Shown piece by piece: positions 17,832 through 26,522 of a stretch of DNA of 64,000 bases. Source of the stretch: Fibrobacter succinogenes (GTDB taxonomy: Bacteria > Fibrobacterota > Fibrobacteria > Fibrobacterales > Fibrobacteraceae); assembly GCA_902799745.1 (NCBI GenBank), contig CADCBQ010000005.1:26648-90647 (forward strand), read 5' to 3'. Position 1 is the stretch's first letter; every line of letters starts with the position of its first letter. The notes under the pieces are model-generated. The model was not told the DNA's origin. It saw nothing but the letters and a program-made list of their open reading frames with translations, and did not search any database. A program made the position numbers and the translations under genes.

Positions 17832-18556
17832 ATACAGAAAGGCAAGATCCCAAGGAATTCTGTTTAAAGATTCATGAATTTTTTAATAAATTGCCCAAAT
17901 ATAAAATGGGAAAAATAAAAGAAGCCAAACAGAAAAACAGTCATATCAATGGCGGTGTTTACGTAATGTTCGAAGAGGGGGAAACTTACCATGGTTATCC
18001 GAGGATTACCCGAGTTGGAACGCACCAGGCGGATATGAAAACGGCCCCGGATGTTCCTGGCAAACGTCAATCCGTATGGAACAGAATGATGCAGCATTTC
18101 GGTAGAGTAAAGTCTGAACTAGGAAATAAAGATGTAAGCATCTTTAGAAAAAAAATTGGCATAGCCATGCTCAATAAAGACAAAGATCCATACGTTGAGG
18201 CGTGGCGTTTCGACCTGTCAACACCGGAAAAAAGAGCAAAATATGATTCCGACAAAACTAAAGTTCCCTTTAATAAACAATGGCAAGATGAAATTGAAAC
18301 GAGGGTAAGCGAGTATATTCGCGATAAGATTAGCTTTATCATAATCCCCATCAACAACCGAAAAAAGAGACATGATTATGAGTATGGGTTAATTTCTGCA
18401 ATTTGTCAGGCATCAGATTTTCTTCCTAGCGATAATTGGCTTGGAAAATTTCAGGACGAAAAAATGAGCATGTGGGTCTCAAACGGAATAACCGACGAAC
18501 CTCTGACGGATGAAGAATTTGAGGAAATTAAGCAGTGCTGCAAGGACTTTAAGTAA
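17828..18556 (+). CDS. GIY-YIG-like nuclease-family protein
   Basis: The 242-residue product contains GGVYVMFEEGE (42-52), then ITRVGTH (60-66), NRMMQHFG (85-92) and SIFRKKIGIAM (104-114). This fits a divergent GIY-YIG family in which GVY and RVG replace GIY and YIG, with conserved RVGTH, an Arg/His helix and an S-x-FR-K-x-x-G segment. A metal-dependent nuclease is inferred; catalytic residues were not proven. It overlaps the upstream YaaA/DUF6884-like gene by 4 nt and is followed by a strong terminator, so the two form a closed two-gene unit typical of small defence modules. Confidence 0.55.
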   Translation: MNTERQDPKEFCLKIHEFFNKLPKYKMGKIKEAKQKNSHINGGVYVMFEEGETYHGYPRITRVGTHQADMKTAPDVPGKRQSVWNRMMQHFGRVKSELGNKDVSIFRKKIGIAMLNKDKDPYVEAWRFDLSTPEKRAKYDSDKTKVPFNKQWQDEIETRVSEYIRDKISFIIIPINNRKKRHDYEYGLISAICQASDFLPSDNWLGKFQDEKMSMWVSNGITDEPLTDEEFEEIKQCCKDFK

Positions 18557-18584
18557 AAAACGTAATGTTGCAATCAATTTTCAA

Positions 18585-18615
18585 AGAGTTGTTCCCAATG
18601 GAACAGCTCTTTTTT
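18585..18615 (+). terminator. Rho-independent terminator after the two-gene module
   Basis: AGAGTTGTTCC (18585-18595) pairs with GGAACAGCTCT (18600-18610) over 11 bp with one G-U pair and a CAAT loop, followed directly by a T-run. It closes the transcript of the 17091-18556 pair. Confidence 0.85.
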
Positions 18616-18659
18616 GATAATTATATTTCCTCATGCAAAAAAGAAGATTATTTTGCCGT

Positions 18660-19154
18660 TTATTTTATCTGTTTTTTGTATCCATCTAGCCAAAGGATCC
18701 AATCAATTTCAAAAGCTTGTTTTGCGTTGATTTTTTCCGTTCTGTAATAACGTTTTACTATATCATTGGCTTCCTTTTGCCAATGATCTTTTGTTGCGTT
18801 GTTCAGAGCCTTCCTAACGTTTCCATCATAAATGAGTTTATAACTTTCCGGCTTAATCAAGAAGCAGATTTTACTTTCGTAACTATAGGCTTTATATTTG
18901 CTTTTATTCCATTCATATTTCCCCTCTTTTATTTCATCTTTTTTATCCCAGAGATCCTTGCAGAATTTATCGATTTTTCCTTTTTCTACTGTTCGCAATA
19001 CAGACCATTCTCTACCTATGAATTTAACGATTTCTTTAAATAAAGAATCTTCTTTCTGTTTTAGGGCGTTCTGAAGCCATTCGTGGAACATTTCTTTTTG
19101 TTTAATATTGTACTGATGTTGTTTTTCATAGAATGAATTATTCTTTTTACTCAC
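18660..19154 (-). CDS. Hypothetical protein, 164 aa, with conserved-looking INP/IYD-type segment
   Basis: The GTG at 19154 is about 10 nt from an AAGGA site; a TTG at 19163 is in frame but sits too close to it. The product is basic and AT-rich in codon use. The segment YKAYSYESKICFLIKPES followed by YKLIYDGNVRKAL resembles a sequence found in several accessory-region proteins (SYASKI...INPxxYP-IYDxxVxKAL), from memory and not verified. No signal peptide. It lies convergent to the nuclease pair, inside the AT-rich part of the accessory region. Function unknown. Confidence 0.5.
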   Translation of the reverse strand: MSKKNNSFYEKQHQYNIKQKEMFHEWLQNALKQKEDSLFKEIVKFIGREWSVLRTVEKGKIDKFCKDLWDKKDEIKEGKYEWNKSKYKAYSYESKICFLIKPESYKLIYDGNVRKALNNATKDHWQKEANDIVKRYYRTEKINAKQAFEIDWILWLDGYKKQIK

Positions 19155-19268
19155 TTTTTTCAATTCCTTTTGCTGTGTAATTGCGGCAAATATATCCTTC
19201 CATTCGTAAATATACTCCCAAAACGGGCGGAGAATACCTTTCGCCTAAAAAATTTTTTTAGGACGCCT

Positions 19269-19306
19269 TTTATGCGTTAGTATTTGTCGCGTACTGTGGT
19301 TAGATT
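19269..19306 (+). promoter_or_regulatory. TTGTCGCGT-box promoter region of the 19332 gene
   Basis: TTTTATGCGT starts at 19269, then 6 nt, then TTGTCGCGTA from 19284, with 11 nt between TTGTCG (19284-19289) and TAGATT (19301-19306). The ATG follows 25 nt later. Both conserved blocks and both spacings match 15709-15747. Confidence 0.5.
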
Positions 19307-19331
19307 TTAATAAAACCTTTTAGGAGAAAAA

Positions 19332-19793
19332 ATGAGTAGAACGGAAAAAGTTCATACGCATAAGTGCCCCTGCGTACGCTATATGGATGCTGGTGGTCGT
19401 GCCAAGGCTAAAGCAGTTAGGTCTGCCGCCAAAAATGAAATCAGAAAGATGCAGGATCCCGATGATTTAGATTTTCCTCTCGAAAATAGCCGTCGAGGCC
19501 GTCCTGGATATTCCTATAGCGCGGGCTATCTTGATCCCACCGTAAGCGAAGCGGATTATTTAAAGAAGGTCTTGTCCGTCAAACAATCTGTGGCGAATGG
19601 GACTGTGCCGTGGGACACTTGTTTGTTTGCTAGTAACGCCTTTCATAAAGATGTCCTAAATCGTGTAAAACAGAAGGACCCGACATTCAGTGGCGACAGA
19701 AATCAAGCGATGTTGTTGCTTTCTAATGAGGAATTGGCGGAATGCGTTCATCGTTTTTATGCGAGTAAAGGACTTAAGGGCCGTAAACGGTAA
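19332..19793 (+). CDS. Hypothetical protein, 153 aa
   Basis: Not recognised. The ATG follows TAGGAG. The N-terminus has HTHKCPCVRYMDAGGRAKAK, a Cys-x-Cys beside His residues that could bind metal. The rest is basic with RRGRPGYSYSAGYLDP in the middle and a KGLKGRKR tail. No signal peptide, so likely cytosolic and perhaps nucleic-acid binding, from charge alone. The promoter shares the TTGTCGCGT box with the genes at 15772 and 27509. The stop codon lies inside the inverted repeat preceding the WYL regulator gene. Confidence 0.55.
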   Translation: MSRTEKVHTHKCPCVRYMDAGGRAKAKAVRSAAKNEIRKMQDPDDLDFPLENSRRGRPGYSYSAGYLDPTVSEADYLKKVLSVKQSVANGTVPWDTCLFASNAFHKDVLNRVKQKDPTFSGDRNQAMLLLSNEELAECVHRFYASKGLKGRKR

Positions 19794-19824
19794 ATCCTTT
19801 TTATTTATATTAAAAGAGGATTTA
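19791..19824 (+). promoter_or_regulatory. Inverted repeat flanking the -10 region of the WYL regulator
   Basis: TAAATCC (19791-19797) and GGATTTA (19818-19824) are inverted copies, extended inwards by T-rich and A-rich arms. TATATT (19806-19811), a plausible -10 hexamer, lies between them, and AGGAG and the ATG at 19838 follow. A WYL-family repressor such as CapW or BrxR binds inverted repeats over its own promoter, so this is a candidate autoregulatory operator. It could instead terminate the upstream gene. Confidence 0.45.
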
Positions 19825-19837
19825 TCCAGGAGAAAAT

Positions 19838-20848
19838 ATGGCAGACATGACTCGCGGCGAAAGGACGGTGCAACTCTTTGCGAAGGTGATTTCAAACCCT
19901 GACAAGAAATTTACCGTTAGCGATTTGATGACTTCGTTTGAAATTCCCGAGGGCGAACGTCGCAATGTTCAGCGTGACATGAGGTTCCTTTCGGAAATGG
20001 ATGGCGGTCGCTATATTGCTGTTGAAACGGTGGGGCGCACGGCTTACTATACTTCGGCGCTCCGCAACGCAGAAAGGCTTCTGTTCCCAAACTTCGAAAA
20101 CACGATGCTGCATTTCGTGTTCCTGAAACGCATCGCGAATATTTATCCGGCTACTAGCGAAATTATCACACAGCTTCTAGAGCGCATCGAAAAAAGTCTG
20201 CCGCACAGCGAACAAAAATCCCTTCAGTTACTCGGTGACGCGCTGAACACTAAAATTCTTTTTATGGGGGCGCCTCCGAATTTTGAAGAGGACTCCAGTG
20301 AAAAGATTCGTGTTATTTTGCAGGCCATTCACGAACATCGTAAAATCGATGTGACCTACAAGACGGAAGAAGGCGAAAGGCAATCGACCCGAATCCCGCT
20401 AATGATCATCATCTACGAAGACGACCTCTATGTAGGCTGTCAACGGCAGGGTGGTGACACCTATACGCTTAAGTTCCGCCGAATCAATGAAGTCAAGCTT
20501 TCAAAAGAAACATTTGTTGAAAAGCCGAAGATTCTTGATAAACTTCGCAGACAGGTGGTGTCTGGAGCTGCGTTTATGGGGAGCCAGGAGCCGAAACTTG
20601 AAGATATAGAGATTGAGTTCAAGAGCCGGACAATTCTCTATCTCGACGAAAATCCGTTTAACCGTTCTATGAAAATTGGCAAGCCGAAGAACGGAAAAGT
20701 CACGGTGAAACTGAAAGCTGAAGTAAACAAGCTCCTGTTCAACTGGATTGTCTCTTTTACGGATTCCGCCCGTGTCATAAAGCCCGTCTCTTTACGTAAT
20801 AGTCTTAAGGACTACGCAGAATACCTGCTGGAAAATTACGGCGAATAA
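19838..20848 (+). CDS. WYL-domain transcriptional regulator
   Basis: The 336-residue protein has an N-terminal winged helix-turn-helix (about 1-70, with RRNVQRDMRFLSEM). A WYL domain follows (about 165-225; IDVTYKTEEGERQSTRIPL and DTYTLKFRRINEV), then a C-terminal WCX-like extension ending in AEYLLENYG. WYL regulators sense ligands, often nucleic acid or nucleotides, and frequently control phage-defence operons. It stands directly upstream of the DUF2779 gene and the McrB/McrC-type genes in the same direction, with an inverted repeat at its promoter, which suggests an autoregulated defence locus. Confidence 0.85.
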   Translation: MADMTRGERTVQLFAKVISNPDKKFTVSDLMTSFEIPEGERRNVQRDMRFLSEMDGGRYIAVETVGRTAYYTSALRNAERLLFPNFENTMLHFVFLKRIANIYPATSEIITQLLERIEKSLPHSEQKSLQLLGDALNTKILFMGAPPNFEEDSSEKIRVILQAIHEHRKIDVTYKTEEGERQSTRIPLMIIIYEDDLYVGCQRQGGDTYTLKFRRINEVKLSKETFVEKPKILDKLRRQVVSGAAFMGSQEPKLEDIEIEFKSRTILYLDENPFNRSMKIGKPKNGKVTVKLKAEVNKLLFNWIVSFTDSARVIKPVSLRNSLKDYAEYLLENYGE

Positions 20849-20915
20849 TTTTTCGTCGTTTCTTTGTAAAAATTGGTATATATTAGTGGAAGGAATTTTC
20901 TCAAAAAGGTCCTTT

Positions 20916-23114
20916 ATGTCAGAAGCTCTTTTTACCAAGTCCGCTTTCAAAATCGCAACGCACTGCCCGATGCAGGCGTATTACTACCGTAATTCTAAGG
21001 GTAAAAATCCAGAATACGAAAATCAGTCCGCTACGGACGAGTTCCTGAAATCTATGGCTGAGGGCGGTTTCCAGGTCGGTGAACTTGCAAAAATCTATGG
21101 TGAGGTCCCGCCGGAGAACGATTTGGAAGGCTGCTATGGCTATGACGAACCCCTTAGGCGCACACGTGAACTCTTTGAACAAGCAAACGTGAACATTGCA
21201 GAAGCAGCCTTCCGTTTCGGCGATTGCTTTGTCCGTGCCGACGTGATTAAAAAGAAGGGTAATTTCATTGATCTAATAGAGGTGAAGGCGAAGAGCTGGG
21301 ATCCTAGAATAGATTTTGTTTCTGTGCCACAGAGAGGCAAAAACAAAGGTAAGCAAACCGTGAATTCTAATGGTCGCGACTACCTTTACGATGTAGCGTT
21401 CCAGAAATGGGTTGTTGAAAATGCGCTGAAGAATGACTACCCGGACAAGACATTTACGGTGCGCGCATACTTGATGATGGCGGACAAGAGCAAGGTGAAT
21501 TCCATCCCGCGATTGAACAGCCTTTTCCGTATCAAAAAGAGTGTGGGGCGTGATGGCGAAAAACGTGCCTATGCCGAAGTTGCTCCTGAAGCCCTTGAAA
21601 TATTGAAACAACCGCATGAGCATGTTCTGACCCCGTTCTATGTTGATGACGAATGTAAGCTGATTATTGAAGGCAAGACGGCTGAGCAGGCTGACGTGAT
21701 GGGTATGCCGTTTGTTCCGTTTATCGAGAAACATTCAAAGCTCTTTGTGAATAACGAAAAGCAGTATTGCCTTTTGGGAAGTAAGTGCTTTAAGTGCCCG
21801 TTTACGCTTTCGGAGGCGGGCAAGGCGAAGGGCTTGAAAAGCGGCTATGAGGAATGCTGGCGCAATGTGGCCGGCTTCAAGGATGAGGATTTTGATAAGC
21901 CTTCTATCAAGGAATTATGGGGTGCTTCATTAGGCTCCAAGAAGGATATTTGGGTACAGGAAAAAAAATATTTCCTATCCGATATTACCGAGGGTGATTT
22001 GCCGGAACTGGCTAAGACGAGACCTGTGTCTGGCTGGGATCATTGCGAACGCAAGTGGGTGCAGATAAAGAACACCTTATCGGGGGCAAAGGATCCCGTT
22101 ATCCTGAAAGATGAACTTCGCGCCGAAATGGCGACGTGGAAATTCCCGCTTCATATGATTGACTTTGAAACGACGAACTCTGCGCTGCCGTACTTTGAAG
22201 GTCAACGCCCCTATGAACAGGTCGCCTTCCAGTTCTCGCACCACGTTATTTATGAGGACGGGCGCATTGAGCATAAGGGACAGTTCCTGGAAACACGTCC
22301 GGGATATTTCCCGAACTTTGACTTTGTCCGTGAGTTGGAAAAACAACTGGGGCGTGAAGGTTCTGTATTCCGTTATGCAACGCACGAAAACTCTATCTTG
22401 AATGCGATTCGTGCGCAGCTCATGACCTCAAAAGAAAATGACAAAGATAAACTGATTGAGTTTATCGAAAGTATAACTTACGAAAAGGGGGATGACAAGG
22501 CTGGTATTCCTAGCCGAGTGGGCGAACGTAACATGATTGACCTTTGCGAGGTTGTCAAGCGTTTCTACTGGCATCCGATTATGAAGGGGTCTAATTCTAT
22601 CAAGCAGGTGTTGCCCGCCGTGCTCAACAGCGGGACCTTCTTGCAAGAAAAATACGGCAAGCCTATTTACGGAAGTGAAATTAAGAGCTGCAATTATACG
22701 GCAGAAGAGCCGTTCGCCCTGATTACCAAGGACGAAACTGGCAATGTGAAGAATCCGTACAAAATTTTGCCGCAACTTCAGGAAATAGAGAATAAGCTCA
22801 TTGATGAGATTGCGGGTCAGGGAATCATGGACAGGAATGAACTCGCCCAGTATGTGCAAAATACAAGCGATGCGGAGATGGATTCCGATGGCGACACGCA
22901 AGTCAACAACGGCGGCTTGCCACTCGTGCTTTTCCGCAGCTTCCAGGCGCTTGACCCGAAGATTGATTGGGAAAAGGAACTGACCACTGCCAATTTAACA
23001 CCCGATGCGCTGAAGTACAAGGCAATCCGTGAAGGACTGCTCAAATACTGCGAACTCGACACCATGGCGATGGTCCTCGTTTGGGAATACTTTAACGATG
23101 CCGTGAATGGCTAA
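20916..23114 (+). CDS. DUF2779-type protein with PD-(D/E)XK-like and DEDD-like nuclease parts
   Basis: The product has 732 residues from the ATG at 20916, which has AAAGG upstream. The N-terminal part begins like Cas4/RecB nucleases (KSAFKIATHCPMQAYYY) and has VRADVI then LIEVKAKS (about 105-125), fitting a PD-(D/E)XK site. Cysteines at CLLGSKCFKCPF (about 284-293) and EECWR (about 312) could hold an Fe-S cluster. The C-terminal half is DUF2779: HMIDFETTNSALPYFEGQRP (about 411-430), YATHENSIL (near 487), and LKYCELDTMAMVLVW (near 710), a DnaQ/DEDD-like exonuclease pattern. It follows the WYL regulator by 67 nt and precedes mcrB by 40 nt. Confidence 0.75.
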   Translation: MSEALFTKSAFKIATHCPMQAYYYRNSKGKNPEYENQSATDEFLKSMAEGGFQVGELAKIYGEVPPENDLEGCYGYDEPLRRTRELFEQANVNIAEAAFRFGDCFVRADVIKKKGNFIDLIEVKAKSWDPRIDFVSVPQRGKNKGKQTVNSNGRDYLYDVAFQKWVVENALKNDYPDKTFTVRAYLMMADKSKVNSIPRLNSLFRIKKSVGRDGEKRAYAEVAPEALEILKQPHEHVLTPFYVDDECKLIIEGKTAEQADVMGMPFVPFIEKHSKLFVNNEKQYCLLGSKCFKCPFTLSEAGKAKGLKSGYEECWRNVAGFKDEDFDKPSIKELWGASLGSKKDIWVQEKKYFLSDITEGDLPELAKTRPVSGWDHCERKWVQIKNTLSGAKDPVILKDELRAEMATWKFPLHMIDFETTNSALPYFEGQRPYEQVAFQFSHHVIYEDGRIEHKGQFLETRPGYFPNFDFVRELEKQLGREGSVFRYATHENSILNAIRAQLMTSKENDKDKLIEFIESITYEKGDDKAGIPSRVGERNMIDLCEVVKRFYWHPIMKGSNSIKQVLPAVLNSGTFLQEKYGKPIYGSEIKSCNYTAEEPFALITKDETGNVKNPYKILPQLQEIENKLIDEIAGQGIMDRNELAQYVQNTSDAEMDSDGDTQVNNGGLPLVLFRSFQALDPKIDWEKELTTANLTPDALKYKAIREGLLKYCELDTMAMVLVWEYFNDAVNG

Positions 23115-23154
23115 GAAAAAATTTAATCGTGCAAAGCACAAAGGAAAATGAAAA

Positions 23155-24885
23155 ATGAGTGAAGAAAATTGGAAAGAGAATTTGAAGAATATTTGGAACG
23201 CTCTTGAGTATTATCCTATGTGGGGTATAAAAAAATGGGACTCTCTAAAAGATGATTTTCAAACAAAAAAGCAAGAATGGGATAAAGAATGGAAAAATAT
23301 AAAAGATGTTTTAAAAAGCGTTGATAAGTATTATAAAAAAGACGATGTTAATTCTCAAAGTCTTGTTCGGTGGATTGATAAAAACTTTCATGGCTCGTAT
23401 GGAATGTCGGACAAACCCTGTTCCTTATTTGGAAAGGAAAAAGGTTATACTATTGACGATGCGTTAAATGATGAAAAAAACGGATCCTTAGAAATTAAAA
23501 AATATTCATCCTTCTTTGACGAATGCCTAAATAAAACAAAAGAGAATATTGATGAATATGTGGAAAATGAATTAAAAAAAACAGGGAAAGAAAAGTTTTT
23601 TTCTGCAAAAGGTTTTTTAAGGAAGTTGATTATTGCAAATAATTATTTCAATGATAAATTTGAATATGCCTGCTTATACAAGGAAGAAAAAATCAATCCG
23701 TTGTATAAGATGATGGCTGGTAAAGATATAGAAAAAGCAGATGTTGAAAAAGATTTCTTCAAAAGAAATGCCGTAGTCTTTAAAGAAGCAAAAGAAATTG
23801 TAGCTCATGATTTTAAAACTGTAGATGAAAATATTCGATTATCTATAGCACTAGATGTCTTGATAGATGGAACGTCATTTAAAGAATTGCCTACGGAATC
23901 TCAGCCAAATGTTATTTATTATGGTGCCCCAGGAACTGGGAAAACGTATACCGTAAAGAAAATTATTGATTTGGCGTGTCAGGGGGATTCAAATCGTTAT
24001 GTGTGGACTCAGTTTCACCCCAACTTTTCCTATGAGGATTTTATTGATGGAATAAAGCCTGTTGGGATAGATGAAAAGGGGAATGTAAAGTTAGAACTGC
24101 TTAATGGTGTATTTAAGGATTTGTGCATCCGAGCGAGGAATGATATTAACCATGAATATTACTTCGTAGCGGACGAAATAAATCGAGCGAATCTTTCCGC
24201 TGTTTTTGGAGAAACTTTGTCGCTGCTAGAAGCGAGTTATCGAGATGATCCTACAAAAGAAAACAGGAATAATTTAATAAAGACACAGTATTCGAAGATA
24301 GAAACAAAGTTAATTGAAACCAATTCTATTGATGGTGAAAATGCTTATGAATATGACGAAATACAAGGTGCAATGTTTGGCATTCCAAAAAATATCCGTT
24401 TTATTGGAATGATGAATGATGTTGATAAGAGTATTGATGCTTTTGATTTGGCTTTGCGTCGTCGTTTCAAGTGGATAAGGAAAGATTGTGATTATGATGT
24501 TATTCAAAAAGTTTTAGAATGTGAAATAGAAGGGGAGTCCCTTAAAGATTATATCAAATCGTGTAAATCTTTGAATAATTTTATCTCTGAAAAAGGCTTG
24601 AAACTTGGAAAGTCTTATGAGTTTGGACATTCATTTTTTATGAAAATAGGCGAAATAGTTAAAAATAATGAAAAGAATGATGCTGAAACAATAACTGAGG
24701 GAAACAAAGAAAACTTATTTGATAATTATCTAGCTCCAACTTTAAAGGAATATTTGCGAAGTTCTTGTTCGGAAGAAGAAATTGACGGCAAGCTCAATGA
24801 AGCTAAAAAAGCTTATATAAATGAGGTGAAAATGCAACAGCAATCAAGTGCAGAAATCAAACCAGAAACTTCTGGCGATGCATAA
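23155..24885 (+). CDS. mcrB: McrB-like AAA+ GTPase of a type IV-like restriction system
   Basis: The protein has 576 residues with a charged N-terminal specificity region (about 1-250) and a C-terminal AAA+ motor. Walker A is GAPGTGKTYT (257-266), followed by the McrB signature FHPNFSYEDFIDGI, the Walker B/signature VADEINRANL (D340, E341), and MMNDVDKSIDAFDLALRRRF with sensor-1 and arginine-finger features. McrB recognises modified DNA and drives translocation using GTP, with McrC as nuclease. The N-terminal domain shows no recognised reader fold, so target preference is unknown. The gene is AT-rich and Lys-heavy compared with the flanking chromosome, suggesting transfer. Confidence 0.85.
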   Translation: MSEENWKENLKNIWNALEYYPMWGIKKWDSLKDDFQTKKQEWDKEWKNIKDVLKSVDKYYKKDDVNSQSLVRWIDKNFHGSYGMSDKPCSLFGKEKGYTIDDALNDEKNGSLEIKKYSSFFDECLNKTKENIDEYVENELKKTGKEKFFSAKGFLRKLIIANNYFNDKFEYACLYKEEKINPLYKMMAGKDIEKADVEKDFFKRNAVVFKEAKEIVAHDFKTVDENIRLSIALDVLIDGTSFKELPTESQPNVIYYGAPGTGKTYTVKKIIDLACQGDSNRYVWTQFHPNFSYEDFIDGIKPVGIDEKGNVKLELLNGVFKDLCIRARNDINHEYYFVADEINRANLSAVFGETLSLLEASYRDDPTKENRNNLIKTQYSKIETKLIETNSIDGENAYEYDEIQGAMFGIPKNIRFIGMMNDVDKSIDAFDLALRRRFKWIRKDCDYDVIQKVLECEIEGESLKDYIKSCKSLNNFISEKGLKLGKSYEFGHSFFMKIGEIVKNNEKNDAETITEGNKENLFDNYLAPTLKEYLRSSCSEEEIDGKLNEAKKAYINEVKMQQQSSAEIKPETSGDA

Positions 24886-24913
24886 ACTAAATAATATGGA
24901 ATAAGTTTAATAG

Positions 24914-26461
24914 ATGGGTAGTAAAACGAAAAAAAATCAATCAAAAAATAGTACGTCTTCAAAAAGCGGCGTTTTTGAGACACATACAAATCAAAATTAC
25001 TATTACGATAATCCTGTTGATAAGCCTTCTCTTGCTCTAATAAAACTTGCTGGTTCAAGTTTGTATTTAAGTGATATCTCAGAAACTCATAAAGAAATAT
25101 CACTTATTTCTTTTAATAAGAAAGAATTTTCTGAGAAAGAAAAGAGAGAGAGGTTGATTCTTGCGGTAGAGAAAAAAAATTCTAAAGACGGAGAACAATT
25201 TTATATAAAGACGGGTCTTTATGCAGGCCGCATAACTTACAGCGGCGTCACATTTGACATTCAGCCTGATTGTAGCGATGCTTTATATCGGCATATGTTA
25301 AAATATGCCAACCATATATACATTGATGAAACCGATGGATGGGGAAAAAAGAACGAAAAAAATAGTTTTCCGTTGATTGAATATCTCTTTTTGAGTTCTT
25401 TGCAAAGAGTCTCTGTTTTAGGACTTCCGCAGGAATACTCAAAACAAAAATATCATGATTTAAAGGTTCATGGTGGATTGGATATCCAGAACTTTATAAA
25501 AAAGGATATCCCGTTCAAAGGTAAAATATCCTCACAGAAAAACGAACGTCATTATGTGCAAAGCATTGTAGATGTTCTTTATGCAGCATTGAAATCATGT
25601 AAGGGTGAGATTGAACGGGGTTTCAAAAGGCTGAGCCTAATCAAGAATGAATTGAGCACATCTTATTCTGGAAAATTTCCTTCACAACAGACGATACAGA
25701 ATGCCCAAAACCATAAATCTCTGTATAATCCGATGTACGTCGATTTTAAGCGAACGCTTACTTTTGCAGAAATTGTGATTAGGCACAATACTGTTTTGCC
25801 TGACAAATCGAAGGAAGCGAAGGATAAAGCATCGGGATATCTGTTGGATATTGCATCGCTTTGGGAAGTCTATTTGGAGACCGTCCTTCACGATGCGTTA
25901 AAAGAAGAATGGAATATTTCTTCTCAAGAGGAATTGAATCTGTATGACGGTTGCTTTTTTGCTAGATCTAATTATCCTGATTTCGTTTTGCAGAAAAAAG
26001 ACGACCCTTCCAAGGTCATCATCCTTGATGCAAAATTCAAGAAGATGGGTTCTATAAAGGTCGATGAGAAGAAACGGATTAAAAATGCAGATGTAGATAG
26101 AAATGATTTGCATCAGATTCACTCCTATGCCGGCTATTATCGTGAAAAAGGTTGTAAGGTTGTTTTATGTGGTTTAATTTATCCCTTAAGTTTGGAAAAA
26201 CTAACTCAAAACAACGCAAAACTATATGGGCTTGATGGTTCAAAAACCTTGTTTGTGATAGATGGAATTTATAAGGGAATGAAATCTGAACAGAAAAATC
26301 CCGCCAAAATGGATGCTACTGACGAATCAACGGAAAATGAAAATAGTGAGATTTCTGAGGAATTGGATAAAGAATACTCTTATGTTAAAGCTGAAAAAGC
26401 TTTTATCAATCGTCTGCAGGAGTATTTGAATAAGGGCGTAGATATCTTAAAAGAGAAATAA
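24914..26461 (+). CDS. mcrC: McrC-like nuclease subunit
   Basis: The 515-residue protein has the layout of McrC: an N-terminal beta-rich part that contacts McrB (GLYAGRITYSGVTFDIQP, about 100-117) and a C-terminal PD-(D/E)XK nuclease with YPDFVL (about 355-360) and IILDAKFKK (about 369-377). An acidic linker and helical tail end the protein. It starts 28 nt after mcrB with only a weak ribosome site. McrC activates McrB GTP hydrolysis and cuts DNA. The start could be slightly further in, because the first 30 residues are low-complexity Ser/Lys. Confidence 0.82.
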   Translation: MGSKTKKNQSKNSTSSKSGVFETHTNQNYYYDNPVDKPSLALIKLAGSSLYLSDISETHKEISLISFNKKEFSEKEKRERLILAVEKKNSKDGEQFYIKTGLYAGRITYSGVTFDIQPDCSDALYRHMLKYANHIYIDETDGWGKKNEKNSFPLIEYLFLSSLQRVSVLGLPQEYSKQKYHDLKVHGGLDIQNFIKKDIPFKGKISSQKNERHYVQSIVDVLYAALKSCKGEIERGFKRLSLIKNELSTSYSGKFPSQQTIQNAQNHKSLYNPMYVDFKRTLTFAEIVIRHNTVLPDKSKEAKDKASGYLLDIASLWEVYLETVLHDALKEEWNISSQEELNLYDGCFFARSNYPDFVLQKKDDPSKVIILDAKFKKMGSIKVDEKKRIKNADVDRNDLHQIHSYAGYYREKGCKVVLCGLIYPLSLEKLTQNNAKLYGLDGSKTLFVIDGIYKGMKSEQKNPAKMDATDESTENENSEISEELDKEYSYVKAEKAFINRLQEYLNKGVDILKEK

Positions 26462-26522
26462 CGTCGTTATGCTTCCCACTATAGTCGTATTTTTATTATA
26501 ATTTAAAAAAAGAGGTGTCACA

